Assembly (NCBI GenBank): GCA_035772405.1
Contig: JAYKKM010000416.1
Span: 939,001-1,003,000 of the forward strand
DNA length: 64,000 nucleotides
Reading direction: 5' to 3'
Source: Chrysogorgia sp. JL179-B06
Lineage: Eukaryota > Cnidaria > Anthozoa > Scleralcyonacea > Chrysogorgiidae
Shown: in pieces, positions 29,623 through 41,262 of the stretch
Position numbering within the stretch: position 1 is the stretch's first letter
Layout: each line of letters opens with the position of its first letter
Position numbers and translations under genes: made by a program
The notes under the pieces: model-generated
Told to the model about the DNA's origin: nothing
The model's input: only the letters and a program-made list of their open reading frames with translations
Databases searched by the model: none

Positions 29623-32214
29623 CAGGGGCGGATGTAGCCCAAAATCTTACTGTTGCAAATTTGTGAAGTGGACTTCGTGAAGGGGGGTACGGGGGCATTC
29701 CCCCCGGAAAATTTTGAAATCTAGAACCTCGCAAACACGATTTCCCGCATTCTGAGCGCACATTTACAGCTAATTTTGCATCAAGAATGGTTCGAATTTT
29801 CCGCAAAAACAAAGAATCAAATATCATAATTTTGAGTAACATTTCATGTTATCTTATATTTATGGAAAAAAAACACTAAACACTGTCAACAATATCAAAC
29901 TATTTGTGCAAAGCATTACAATACTGTAGTACTGTATCGATTGACCAACTTACCTGCCCTTACTGTACTTTTATATACCTGCTCTTCCACGTCACACAAC
30001 AAATTTATGCAAGGTAGATGCTGAATAATGTTTTTTCTGTACAAAACAGTAATACTAATTTACTAGGCAGCAACCCCACTAAGACATATGCTTTTAAAGA
30101 AATGATGGTTGTACAGAAGCACCAAATTTAGGAGCTTTCACTGCACAGGTACAGAATAATCAGTTTCAAATCATCAGCTTGGTGCTGCAACAGAATCATA
30201 CAGTAGTAGCAAGGGAAGATATTTAATTTAAAATCATCATGATACAGCAGCACGAGGATGCAGTATTTAGGAAAGTTATTTAGTTCAAAATCATCTTGAT
30301 ACAGCAGCAGAATGACAGTTAGGAAAGTTATTTAATTGAAAATCATCTTGATACAGCAGCAGAATAGCAGTTATATACAGCAGCCAAATAGTGGTCAGTA
30401 AGCAAAAGCAGTTCAAAATCTTCTTAAGACAGTAATAATAAAAAAATAATATTAATAATAGTGGTTAGGAGAAAAATAATAATAATAATAGTGGTTAGGA
30501 GAAAAACCAGTTCAAAGTCATTAATATAGTACAGCAGTCAAATAGTGATCAGGAGGGAAAAGCAATTCAATTCAATTCTGTCATCTTGAGACAGCTCAGC
30601 CAAAAAGTGGTTGGGCAGAAAAAGCAGCTCAAAATCATCTTAGTACAGCAGCCAAATAGTGGCAAGGAACATGTTCATTTGAATAAAAATTAACATATAC
30701 AGCTTAGAAACATAGCATAGCCAACAACATTCTTTCTCAAGACTACAACAACCTGGACGATCAACTTCACACATCTAAGGAAGTTTAATAGAACTTGATA
30801 GTGACATGAGACATAGAAATGAGGAAAATTGGCAGTTATGAGCATTATTGTGAGCTTCTGCAACAATAGCCTTTATTGGATCTTCTTTTGTCAAATGTTT
30901 GAGTGCATTATTTGACAAATACATAGACAAATACCTGTACGTAGCAAATGCATTTCCTTCATGATGAAATAATAATAATAATAATAATAACATGCAGCTA
31001 TATTTTGACTGGTTAATACTTGGTCATGCAGCTAGTTAATAAAAACATTGCTGCTATCAATCAAGGACCTGCCTATAAATGCACCTTTATTGTGCTGCTG
31101 CTCAACCAAATGGGTGTAAGGAATATATAATAGAGAGCATTCAGGTGAATAATAAATATGACATAGACCTCTTTCATAATGGCACCCAAATTAAATATTC
31201 TTATATTAATTTAAATTAGCCTTTAAGACCTTGTTCGTGTGTCTGTAACATACAGTATAAAAGAATATTCAGAACAGGCATTAGACAGAAAATTGCCATC
31301 TCCCACAGTTCTAGAGGTGGTTTAAAGAGATTGATATACAGTACCTGTAAGCACATTAGGCCTTCTGAGTGAACACACAAGGCCGGTCTGAGGTCTGGCT
31401 GGCCTCGTGTAAACAATACACCCAACATTAATAATTATTGCTAAAACTATCAGTTTATACAAACTGAATTTTAAGGTAATTTTAACGAACAGTATTAAGG
31501 TCTATTACTAAACAAAACTTGCTTTTGGACTAACAAAGACCATTCATTTCTGACATTAATAATAATAATATTATATTAAAGACATGTTCTCCAATCTGGC
31601 AAGCCACAAATTACGAACACATGAAAACATATTCAATATAAACTAATTAGCGTAATATGTATTATTCATGAGCCGGCAGGCTTACATTGTGTACCTTTTT
31701 GTCCTTTATACTGGGTCGTGATTTGAAGACCGGCGGACAATGTGCCTGAAACTGTGTGCCGAAACTGCAACTTCGAAAAGTTGTATAAATATGCTTGCTA
31801 TTGCAACATCTGTTGCAAACTGTTGCAAAATCCGGTGTTGTGATTGGTTTGCAACACAAAACGCGTCGTGCAACATGCTATATTTAGCGCAACTGTTGCA
31901 GTCGGCAATCGTCGACGCGCCTTTAGCGCGATGCCAGAATGGCTAGACTGTAAAACCTAGCCTGGGCGAACAGGCATTTCAGGCTATGGAATCGCGGGTT
32001 TGGGCGCGCCACCAATGATCCGGTAAGGGTCTGGTAACTAAAGTATGATACATCATGATTCGCGCCGCAAATGAGGCCACGCAGTTTTGAAAAACGCGAT
32101 TCCGTGCCTGTGAATTGGTATTGCATTAGAATTTCTAATTTAATTACAATTTCCTCTGCAAATTCTGGCTGTTGCAAGTGCAACAGTTGCAACACCCTAG
32201 ATCCGCCCCTGCCC
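29623..32214. mobile_element. Possible hAT-type transposon bounded by CAGGGGCGGAT ends
   Basis: Left end GGCAGGGGCGGATGTAG (29623) and right end CTAGATCCGCCCCTGCC (to 32214) are inverted copies of a hAT-like terminus. A CCCCCGGAAAATTTTGAAAT stretch often seen near such ends follows the left one. No 8-bp duplication or transposase is visible. The interior holds a minisatellite and AT-rich sequence. The two ends may belong to separate insertions. Confidence 0.4.
30100..30665 (+). repeat. Degenerate minisatellite (ACAGCAG / CAAAATCATCTT)
   Basis: About eight diverged units of 50-65 bases carry (A/G)TACAGCAGC(A/C), AATAGTGGT(C/T)AG and CAGTTCAAAATCATCTT, with short AAT microsatellite runs near 30435 and 30480. 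Non-coding. Confidence 0.6.
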
Positions 32215-32534
32215 GGGGTAAACCTGATGAAACTACTCAATAATTGTGGTTCAATTGAAAAAGGAAGACATTCACAAAAATCGAGTTTCAGACTTGTAAA
32301 GACATGAGGATGGCTAGATAAAAAATTCTCACGCATATTGAAAATACATCCAAGATGGTGGACAATGATTCTGGTTAGCAACTTTGACAGTGCAATTAAT
32401 ACGCTTTACGATCATTTTTACAACCTCAAACTACTATATTCCGGCTATTTAAGTTACGTTCTTTGATCTAAAAGGTACTTATAGTTAATGCCATGTATTT
32501 GATAAACACTAATGACATGTTTGCTTGTGTGTAG

Positions 32535-32566
32535 GACTGAGTCTACTTGATGACAGATTTGATAAG
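32535..32566 (+). CDS. LTV1: LTV1 micro-exon (32 nt)
   Basis: Acceptor TTGTGTGTAG, donor GTTGGT. Phase 1 in: the G from 16448 plus GA gives glycine, then LSLLDDRFDK, which matches LTLxDERFEK in LTV1. It is the first exon after the 16.1 kb intron holding the palindrome. Confidence 0.9.
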
Positions 32567-32741
32567 GTTGGTAAAACCAATGACGAGTTCTAAAATGCTG
32601 TATTTTCAGCAGAAACACATGTGGTAGCAGCTCAATGCTTATCACCTGCAGTAGCAGAGATCAATGCAAGAAGTTATTCTCCAAAAGATGGTGGTTAGGT
32701 TTTGGGGTTTAGGGTTAGGATTGTTTGGGGCTTTCGGTTAG

Positions 32742-33025
32742 TACAGTGTACATCTCGTCCCTGGTAACGTATTTGCTCATCAGGACAATGTATTTGCTCA
32801 TCAGTGCAACGTATTTGCTCATCAGGGCAACGTATTTGCTCATCAGGGCAACGTATTTTCTCATCAGTGCAATGTATTTGCTCATCAGGGCAACGTATTT
32901 GCTCATCAGGACAATGTATTTGCTCATTAATTAGGGCAATGTATTTGCTCATCAGGGCAACGCATTTGCTCGTCAGAGAATATAATTACCTTTCGATTAA
33001 TCGTAGTGTGTAACGTACAGTGTAC
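32742..33025 (+). repeat. 21-base minisatellite
   Basis: About eleven copies of a unit (A/G)(G/T)GGCAACGTATTTGCTCATC run from 32763 to 32985. The unit reads through in all frames, giving repetitive open frames that are not genes. A 10-base direct repeat TACAGTGTAC flanks the array. The same unit recurs in a foldback at 51131-51160 and 51567-51632. Confidence 0.8.
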
Positions 33026-33051
33026 CTCGTGATCTCTGTTTGTATATTTAG

Positions 33052-33182
33052 ATCATGGAGGAGTATGGAGACGATGAGATTGGCGCTCTAGATCACGAGG
33101 AATTGCGTGGAGAAAAGAGGATGGATGATACACTTTTGGAGAGCATTAAGAATCAGATGCTGGGGCATGGAGCACAGAAAAA
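33052..33182 (+). CDS. LTV1: LTV1 coding exon
   Basis: Acceptor TATATTTAG, donor GTAAGA; 131 nt, phase 0 in and phase 2 out. It encodes IMEEYGDDEIGALDHEEL and then MDDTLLESIKNQML, matching the E-(E/Q)-Y-D-D-D-E-I-G-A-L-D block. Confidence 0.95.
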
Positions 33183-33315
33183 GTAAGAAAGATCTGATTT
33201 CGATTAAAAAACGAGACAAAAATGATTTTTTTTCCCAAAACTAAAGAAATTAATGGTTTTATACCTGTAGATTGAATACTCTAAAAGTTGCTCATACATA
33301 TATACATATATTTTA

Positions 33316-34092
33316 CTCATTAAAGGTTTGACCGTCTGAGTAGTCCGGTTATCTCGTAGCGGTTGCGAATCCACCGTTTGAATTCCGATCTTTCCCTCAT
33401 CATTTTCCATAATTGACTCTTGTGCACACCCATGACTTTTTCAATTCTAACCCATCTGTTTGCTTTTCTCCTGATACCACTTTGTGCTGCCACTTCCATG
33501 AACAACGTCTGTTTCTGGAGCGTGGAGTTGTCCAGTCTAACGCAATGTGCTAACCATTCTAAATGCCGTCGTTCTTAGTAGGCTTTTAGAGGCTTTGTGC
33601 CAGTTAAGTGATAGATATCTGCATTGGAATAGACAAACCCGTAGTCCAAGTTTCCAGCTTCTTTTTCCTCTTCAGAGAAACCTTGAGGTGGCGCATGACG
33701 TCTCGAACATCTTTCTAAGAAGTCTCACCCATTCCACTTCCAGTTTGTCTACAGCCCCGGTGTTTAACTCCATGCATGTTGCCGCATTATACATCATCCT
33801 TGCTCTAATGAAGGCATCCATATACCTTCCTCGGATTTTGCACTTCACTCAATGATCGGTGAGGACTTTTTTCAATTCCGCAAACTTTCCAATAGCAGAG
33901 GCGATCCTGTGTTGAATAAACTCCTGCGGTGGTATTGGCGATCTTGTGGTCTCCGAGTTGGATCAGACTTTGGGCATAAGTATCTTCATCATTTCCGTTA
34001 AAAATCATCGTTTCTGTCTTCTTGCGACTCAACGTTAAGCCGTATCGCGTAATTAAGTAATTAAGTAAGCCGTATTGCGTATAGCAAAACAT
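33316..34092 (-). pseudogene. LINE reverse transcriptase fragment
   Basis: The minus-strand peptide ITRYGLTLSRKKTETMIFNG and SLIQLGDHKIAN resembles the segment after the catalytic loop of RTE/Jockey-type reverse transcriptases. Downstream frames contain VDKLEVEWVRLLRK- and RWIRNRYEI-like pieces with several frameshifts. Both ends are truncated. Confidence 0.6.
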
Positions 34093-34499
34093 TCCGCCAT
34101 TTTGTTTTTCATTACTAACGGTATATGCGCTGATATCTAGCTAGTATTAGAACCAATCAGATTGTAGAATAGCTTGTAACTAGTGGATGTCTATTATTAT
34201 AAGGTAATTTAGTTGTTGTTTTATCCCACAAGATATAGTCAGCAGTCCATGCATCCATATTGTCGGGTTGCGTTACACTTGTGGAAGAGGGAATTGTTCG
34301 CAGTCAATCCATTCCATTCGTCTTGTATTAAGACGGTGGTATTGGTTACTGTTAACGTCAGTTTGAGCGTGCCACAGTCTGGAGGAAGCATATGTCAATG
34401 AATCTTCCCTGTACCCAAACTAACATTTTTCTGTTTGTATATTGCCGTATTTGGTTTCTTGGTGATATGTTTATGAATGCGCGTGTTCCTCAGGCCTTC

Positions 34500-34581
34500 A
34501 ATCTCTACCTTTACCTGCAAACAATCTCTACCTTCTGATTGCTGGTGAGACACTCTAATCACTAAACTATACACGGACTCA
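34500..34581 (-). tRNA. tRNA-like repeat, copy 2
   Basis: Minus strand: TGAGTC start, GTGTCTCACCAGCAATCAGAAGG in the anticodon region, same family as 28815-28892. The T arm is decayed. Confidence 0.45.
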
Positions 34582-34639
34582 GGTGGTGAGTGAATTATAT
34601 TATTAATAGATAACGTCATCATCGGTTCTATGAGGGTAT

Positions 34640-34745
34640 AAATAGGGCTCCTAACTTTACAACGATCACCCCTGATGAAGACACTAGATTGGATTATCGA
34701 AACGTTGGGTCATGGACAGTAACTTTTAAAGTTAGGTTCACAAAA
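34640..34745 (+). ncRNA. Hammerhead-ribozyme-like motif (Penelope-type)
   Basis: CTGATGA at 34672-34678 and CGAAACG at 34698-34704 match the two conserved core strands of a hammerhead. Outer segments CCTAACTTTA (34650-34659) and TAAAGTTAGG (34727-34736) can form a 10-bp closing stem. Helix II (AGACAC...ATTATC) pairs poorly, so activity is doubtful. Penelope-like retroelements are known to carry such motifs in their terminal repeats. Confidence 0.4.
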
Positions 34746-34785
34746 CGTTTTAAAGCCAGAGTATAGCGTCAAACTATGTCTGATA

Positions 34786-34851
34786 TATGTACAACCTGTA
34801 ACCTTCTGATGACCAGTGAGATGCTCTAACCGTTGAGCTATATATACTCAG
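34786..34851 (-). tRNA. tRNA-like repeat, copy 3
   Basis: Minus strand: TGAGTATATATAGCTCAACG, GGTTAGAGC, TCTCACTGGTCATCAGA (loop CTGGTCA, Thr-like GGT at the anticodon position), then AAGGTTACAGGTTG. The acceptor 3' half is missing. Confidence 0.45.
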
Positions 34852-35028
34852 ATGGAAAAGCAAAGGTTGCATATGCGAACAACCTGTCACCTTCTGATGA
34901 AGGATACGTCATCAAGCTTATTGTTGGAAAGGTGAATTTCCAGTTCTTCAGCATTTTTAAAAGCCAGCCGCGACCCGATTAACATAGTTTAAGTCTTTTT
35001 GCATGATATTGGCAATCATTTTGTTTTG

Positions 35029-35538
35029 TTAAAGTGCCTATGACACGAAAATTGAGTTTGCCTTATTTGAAAGAACACTTAAATTGACAGAGTAACATCT
35101 TTTGTAGTTTTTCGTTTCCTTGCTTCGCTCTTGAGATATTTCAGTTTGTATTATATGCAAATGACAATGGTGTGACGTACACATGCATAATGACTTATCG
35201 GAGAAGGTTATTTATCTTTGTTAATATAAAACCAAATTTAATTTGAATGAAGCATGTGCGTGAGTATTTCCAAAAACATGGAAATTGCAGAATTTCAAGT
35301 GATTTTGTGTGATAATAACAAAGATATATAACCTTCTCTGATAAGTCATTATGCATGTGTACCTCACACCATTGTCATTTGCATATAATACAAACTGAAA
35401 TATCTCAATAACGAAGCAAGGAAACGAAAACTATTTGACATGCATGCAACTTTTTGTTTCCACAAAAGATGTTACTCTGTCATTTTAAGTATTCTTTCAA
35501 ATAAGACAAACTTAATTTTCGTGTCATAGGCATTTTAA
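35029..35538. mobile_element. Foldback MITE with TTAA ends, copy 1
   Basis: Long inverted arms (about 200 bases) start AGTGCCTATGACACG and contain TGTATTATATGCAAATGACA; TTAA is present at both ends (35029-35032 and 35535-35538). The second copy is at 43228-43702. It could form a long duplex RNA. TTAA duplication suggests a piggyBac-like transposase. Confidence 0.75.
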
Positions 35539-35794
35539 GATCATCGTTCATGAAAAGTGCGCCTAAGAGTCATCCGCGTATAATGTGGAGTGACATTGCT
35601 TGAAGTCTCAAGTAATTGAATTGTATAGTATAAACAAAATAGCGACGCTCTACAAGTCATTACAAGTGCTCCTACACACTATTTCGGCAGTACACCAACT
35701 TTTAGAGTATTCGATATATATTTTTACACTTTACCAATATACAGCACAACACTTACTTCACTTATCTGAAGATTGCTCCGTCTTAATTTCGCAG

Positions 35795-35928
35795 TGGAGA
35801 TCTAAAAGTGACGAAAAATAAAGTTTCATTCGACGTGGATCAAGGCCAGAACTCCAGCGACGATGAGGATACCTTCGTCAGATTGACGGAGAATCCTAAA
35901 GAGCAATGGGACTGCGAGTCAATTTTAA
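35795..35928 (+). CDS. LTV1: LTV1 coding exon
   Basis: Acceptor TTAATTTCGCAG, donor GTAAGT; 134 nt, phase 2 in and phase 1 out. Acidic linker (SSDDEDTF) then NPKEQWDCESIL, matching the family motif (E/K)-x-W-D-C-E-S-I. Confidence 0.95.
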
Positions 35929-36169
35929 GTAAGTTTTAAAAGTTGATGAGTTTCATGCATGGTTATTAGTTAGTTGTCTTTATAAAATAACATTTTGAAA
36001 AACTGTGTTCTGAGTAGAAACACGGAATTTTTCCCGCCATTCTTGAAGTCAAACGAAAGGTTGCTAAATTTTTTTTAAAAGTTTAAAAATGTCAAATTCT
36101 GATCTTTTAAGAGCACATTCGTATGTTTCTTGTCGAAGAAATTGCTTTTGCTCTACTTCTGAGTTTATA

Positions 36170-36290
36170 TTTGTTTCATAATCTTGATGTCCCTTTGTAA
36201 TCGTGCATTTTTAGCAACGGCGTGGTGCCATAATTTCGCAAAAATTCTTATCAGAAATCGCCGGAAAAGCACTTCTGGGCTTTGCCAAAT
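36170..36290 (+). repeat. Dispersed repeat shared with 61838-61985
   Basis: A 110-base block ('agcaacggcgtggtgccata', CGCAAAAATTCTTAT, 'gccggaaaagcacttctggg') is nearly identical at 61898-61975 in the same orientation. Probably part of an AT-rich MITE family. Confidence 0.6.
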
Positions 36291-37060
36291 AAAACAATTT
36301 CCTCGGGGAGCATGCCTCCAGGCCCCCCTAGTTGGTTCGCGGCGTAGCTGTGAAGATACACCACAACGTGCTGATTCTTAATATGCGCCCCCTCTTTCGA
36401 ACAACCCTGGATCCGCCACTGTTTTGACAAGCTTCGATCGATAGGATGTAGTCGGTACAAGCTAGTGCGTCAGTCGGTTGAAGTGAGCTTACACCCCCCT
36501 GTAAAATTTTCTGAGTTGTGCTTACGCTGATAAAAAATTTGGTTAGGCTCTATTAACTTCGTATGGATATCACGTACGAAGTTATCAAAGGAACCCTTGT
36601 GTTTGCACCACTGAACTCCACATGCAACGCTGACTGCCAAACAAAAAAGTGAATTTGAAATAGGTTACGTTTACAATATGCGATTAATTGAGCCGATTTA
36701 TGATTTAGATGCATGGTGAGAAGGAGAAATAGGAAGAAGAGTTGGGATTTTGATCCCACAAATCATTCCGCTGACCGTTTCTCCTCATCATATCTCTAAA
36801 TTGTAAATTCGGCCCGATTAATCGCAGTGTGTCAATGTACCTACAGGGAGATTTAGATTTGACTACGAGATTCGTTATTTTTGGCGCCAATGACGACGTC
36901 ATCTCGTGCTAGTCGTAGTCTATTTGTCAACGCGATTTTCCTGAAAACTACTATCTCGAATGAACGATGACTACGACTTTATCAAGCTCCCTAATGGCTG
37001 TCTTGGACGTCAGTTTCTGCCCCCCACGTCGTCAAGAAAACTGAAACTTTCTGAAAACAA

Positions 37061-37110
37061 ACTGCAATTGACCTAAGCGGGATATGAACCCACGGCCTCT
37101 GTATAATAGA
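37061..37110 (-). tRNA. tRNA 3'-half-like fragment
   Basis: Minus strand: CAGAGGCCGTGGGTTCATAT then CCCGCTTAGGTC has a T arm (GTGGG/CCCGC-like) and B-box. The 5' half is missing. It directly precedes a LINE fragment. Confidence 0.35.
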
Positions 37111-37520
37111 CTGATGACGTCAGATAGACTGATGACGCTGGACCTACTTCCATTGTGCTACGATAGAGAACTCAAAGACCTAGTTTTCTTCTTCAAGTCT
37201 CAACATGGGCATACTGACTTAAATGTCCACGAATTTGTTAAGTTTGTTTCTCAAGGCCGCACCAGGCTGAGCCAAAACTTTGCCAACCTTAAAACTCCAC
37301 TTTGTAAAACAAGAACTTTCCAAGCCTCATATTTTAACCGCTAGTCAAATTATGGAACTTTGTCTGCAAATTAGCCAATCCAAGTAGTTTCACCAGTTCT
37401 ATGTCATTTAAGAACTTTGTAAGACAGATACTATCCAGTGTAGTTGTTTCTACTTTTGATATAGATTGGCCGTGCACCTGGACACTGGTACGCGACTGTC
37501 CCTGTCATAGAGCCTCTATG
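37085..37520 (+). pseudogene. LINE C-terminal fragment
   Basis: The frame LKDLVFFFKSQHGHTDLNVH...VSQGRTRLSQNF...LKTPLCKTRTFQASYFNR, followed after a frameshift by STFDIDWPCTW and RDCPCH, matches the end of CR1/Rex-type non-LTR elements. Confidence 0.65.
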
Positions 37521-38399
37521 ACATAGAACAAATTTTACATGTATATATTTTAATCTTAGAGGGCGGCGCCTCGCATGGGACTTTTAGTCCCGTTCGCGTT
37601 TTTCCTTTTGGATCTCTTGTTGTTGTCTTTTTCATGGCAATTCAGTGCTCTACCAGCTATACAAGGCCATGGAACGTGACCGCGTGTTAATTTATTTAAT
37701 TTATATATGGATGACATTTAGTGTTATTATATGAGAGTTAGATAACAAGAACGTAGGCTAAGAGGCAACGATCGGTATCTATCGATTCGCTTCCGCCATC
37801 ATGGTGATCGGTCATGGATTTTTGCGTCCGCGCAATGTGCTGCTTATTCTACACATTTACTTGGTTTTTGGAGGGATAATTTTGAAGAAAAAAAAATGTG
37901 TGCATGGGATTCACCAATGTAAAACAAGTGTACGCCCGTTCGTTCTCAACGGTCAACCGTAAAACGACAACCGTTAACGAATTCAATATTATTTCTTCGC
38001 GGGACTAAACTTTCTAAACTTTCTAAATGCTTCAATAGCAGTGATTCTCATACACATATCTGGAGATGTAGAAAGTAATCCTGGACCGAGGTTTGAAATA
38101 AAGAAGTGTTTAACAATCTAAATATCAGAAGTCATCTAAATATCAGAAGTTTACTACCGAAAATTGACTCTTTACGTCTGTTTATCGACAAGAACCCGTT
38201 CGACATTGTTGCTCATTCTGAAACCAGGCTTAAATCTTCAATTACCAACGCAGAAATAAGTCTACCCAATTATTCTATTACTCGATAAGATTGCCAAGAT
38301 AAATCTGGTGGGGGGCAGCGATTTATGTGCGAGATGGCTTGTCTTATCGCACGAGAACAGATTTATAACGACCACTAACATGGAAACGTGTTGGATTTT

Positions 38400-38527
38400 T
38401 TTATATCGAGTTTATTTGGATCATATAATTAATTACATTAAAATAAATATAACTGGAATATAATAGTAATATTCTAGTATAGCAGGAGTATGGAAATATG
38501 GAAGTAATGATGATGATGAAGATAATA

Positions 38528-38587
<60 letters not shown>

Positions 38588-38885
38588 GAAAAGTAATAAT
38601 ATTAATGTTAATGATATATATATAATATATATATAATATATATATATTATATAAAATTAAAATTAAAAAAATTAAACAAATTTTTAGAAAATTAATACTT
38701 ATAATAATGAAAAAAACAACACATAAAATAAACAAATTAAAGATCCAAAAGGGTTAGTTAAGGGTTTTAAATTAACATACTGTATAGATATTAAATATAA
38801 AAGAAAAGAGGAAGGAAGGAATGAATAATTGAACGAGTTAAAAACTGGAAGGATATATAGATGGTTGGATGGATGGATGGATTGA
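38400..38885. repeat. Low-complexity insert with (ATA)n and (GGAT)n
   Basis: An ATA/AAT microsatellite at about 38520-38590, TATATA tracts at 38615-38655 and GGATGGAT repeats at 38862-38881 lie between two parts of the LINE endonuclease. Confidence 0.7.
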
Positions 38886-39494
38886 AATCACCCGAACAAA
38901 AACGAAGCCGCTGTTTATTTGCTCAGTTTATAAACCACCTAGTTCTCGTGTTGACAACTTCATTGATGAACTTGATAAATCACTTACAAAATTGCCAGGA
39001 AATGCAGAAATAATTTTGCTGGGAGAGACTTCAACGTCGATTATCAATCACGCCGCTCGGTCGATCACGCCTGCATACATTTGCGCGTGCAAACTCATTT
39101 GAACAAATTATTGCGTCACCAACAAGAATCACCAAAAATACGCAGTCGACAATAGCGCTCCGTCGAGATGACGTCAGTACCGATGTTTGTCCGCTTTTAC
39201 CCATAATTATTGCGGCCATAACAAAAGAAATAGCTCATTCGCAATCATTTGTGAGTCAAATTTAGTTTGTTTGTCCGCTTTTTGAGCTATTAATAGCAGC
39301 CAGACTCTACGCTATTGACGTAATATTTTTAAACAATTCATGCCGTGTCACCGCGATTGGAGTCGTCTTGTTATCTCTGAGTGACCATTCGCTTATTTTT
39401 TGCGTTATCAAAGCCGGTATCCCAAAATCTGGTGGTTATCATCGTAATATCAACTACTGCTCCTATAAAAATTACGATAAAAGACAGTTTAATG

Positions 39495-39968
39495 CAACCT
39501 CGTACCCAGGGCATTTTGCCTCCACGGCGGAAGGTCGGCGAAAATGGCACTAGGATCGGCTGGTCACATGACACCCAGAATTTCTGGGTGTTTAGATATG
39601 ATAATTTTTGTGGTCTTTGTTCCATTGCCTTTGTCTACTTTGTTGACCTGAATAATTGAGAAATGTTCAATGCTCTTCAGAGTTGTTCATGCCAGCATTC
39701 GTCGGCATAAAAGCAGCTTTTATAATGAATTTTAATAATCCACCATACATCCGTTGAAGAAGTATATATCCAATTTAGCGAAAGCTATCACTTCTAATTT
39801 GCTGTAAAATTTGAAGACAGCATTCAGATTTAGATGAATAAATTATACTCGGCTGAATTAATTGCGTTTTATGACAAGCCAATAGCATTATAGAATGGAC
39901 CAGCCGATCGCAGGGCTATTTTCGCCGACCTTCCACCGTGGAGGCAAAATGCCCTGGGAACGAGGTTG
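39495..39968. mobile_element. 474-bp MITE with 9-bp target duplication inside the LINE
   Basis: Terminal inverted repeats of about 70 bases start CAACCTCGT(A/T)CCCAGGG and continue CATTTTGCCTCCACGG. AGTTTAATG is duplicated at 39486-39494 and 39969-39977. Removing the element and one duplication restores the LINE frame (RQFN then EDLE), so the boundaries are exact. A 9-bp duplication points to the Mutator (MULE) superfamily. Confidence 0.88.
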
Positions 39969-41107
39969 AGTTTAATGAAGATTTAGAAAAAACTAAATTG
40001 GTCCTTTGTAGACTCGCTGTCTGTAGATATAAATGAAATTGTAGACAATTGGTGTAATATTTTCTCAGAAGTTGCCGATAAACATGCGCCAATAAAAAAC
40101 AGAAGAGTGAAAAGCGTCATCCTTGGATGACCCCTGAATTTCTGCAATCGATGCGCGACGCGAAATTTTAGACAATCTCGACAAAAAGTCAGATGCAGGA
40201 GCTGTTTTTATTGATCTGCGAAAAGTATTTGATACTGTAGACCACTACTAATTTCAAAATTGAAAAATCTTGAATTTACTACTGTTCTCAACTGGTTCTG
40301 TTCATACCTTTTATCTTGTACTCAAGTAACAACAACTGCACATCTACCTCAAGATCAGTTACTGTCGGAGTTCCACAAGGAAGTATACTGAGCCCTTTGC
40401 TCTTCTTGGTACAGTATATAAACGAACTACCTTAATTAATTAAATAACATGCCTTAATTATAGCAAATCAGTTATATATGCCGATCACACTTTTGTATTA
40501 TTCTGCCAAATCTGCCACAACCCTTCAAGCTAACATAAACGCTGATTTACAATCTCTATCCAAGTGGCTAAACGAAAACGTACTAACCCTCAAATATGAA
40601 AAAACGAAATTCCTCATATTTGCAAACAAAAAACAGCTAATTCATACTCCAATCTAACCATCACTATAAATAACCAGAACATTGAACAAGGACAAACATT
40701 TAAGTATCTTGGTGTCATCCTCAGGATCTCTCGTGGCATGAGCATATCGGAAACTTAGCCAATAGCACAAACCAAAGACTTGGAGCCATACGACGTGTGA
40801 AGTCTTATCTACCACAACTCGCACGAAGCACTCATTGTACCGCGTTAATCGTACCACTTTTCGATTATGCCGACATTATTTGGGGCGACAAGAACAACTC
40901 GACACTGATGAACTCTACAAATTCTAAAAAATAAAGCTGCTAAACTCGTACTTGATGTTCCACCACTCTCCTCGTCAACTGAAGCCTTAAAAACAATCAA
41001 CTGGACACCTCTCAGAATCAGAGGACAGAAACATCGATGTATTTTTATATTTAAATGTATTAACGGTTAACGGTTTAATAGATTTTGACTTTGAACTAAT
41101 TAGAAAT

Positions 41108-41262
41108 TCCAGTTTGTGTTGACTTTAGGTTGACGTAGGTTGTTGTTGGTCGTTGTAAAGTATTTATGAATGTTATTATTTAATAATAACATTCATATAT
41201 ATTTTACAAGGACCAACAACAACCTATACATCTACCTAAAGTCAACACAAACTGGGGAAAAC
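41108..41262. mobile_element. Foldback insertion in the LINE
   Basis: Arms CCAGTTTGTGTTGACTTTAG and CTAAAGTCAACACAAACTGG enclose a central palindrome ATGTTATTATTTAATAATAACAT. It interrupts the C-terminal part of the LINE. Confidence 0.7.

Noticed and set aside
32755..32990. CRISPR-like array of regular 21-base repeats
   Set aside because: Units are contiguous with no unique spacers and the DNA is eukaryotic; a minisatellite explains it.
32695..33013. Repetitive open frames on both strands (SKYIALM / DEQIHC type)
   Set aside because: A 21-base minisatellite reads open in all frames; no coding evidence.
36554..36584. loxP-like inverted arms TAACTTCGTA / TACGAAGTTA
   Set aside because: Ten arm bases match loxP but the distance between them is 11 rather than 12 and the remaining arm and spacer bases differ. 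Most likely a chance palindrome.
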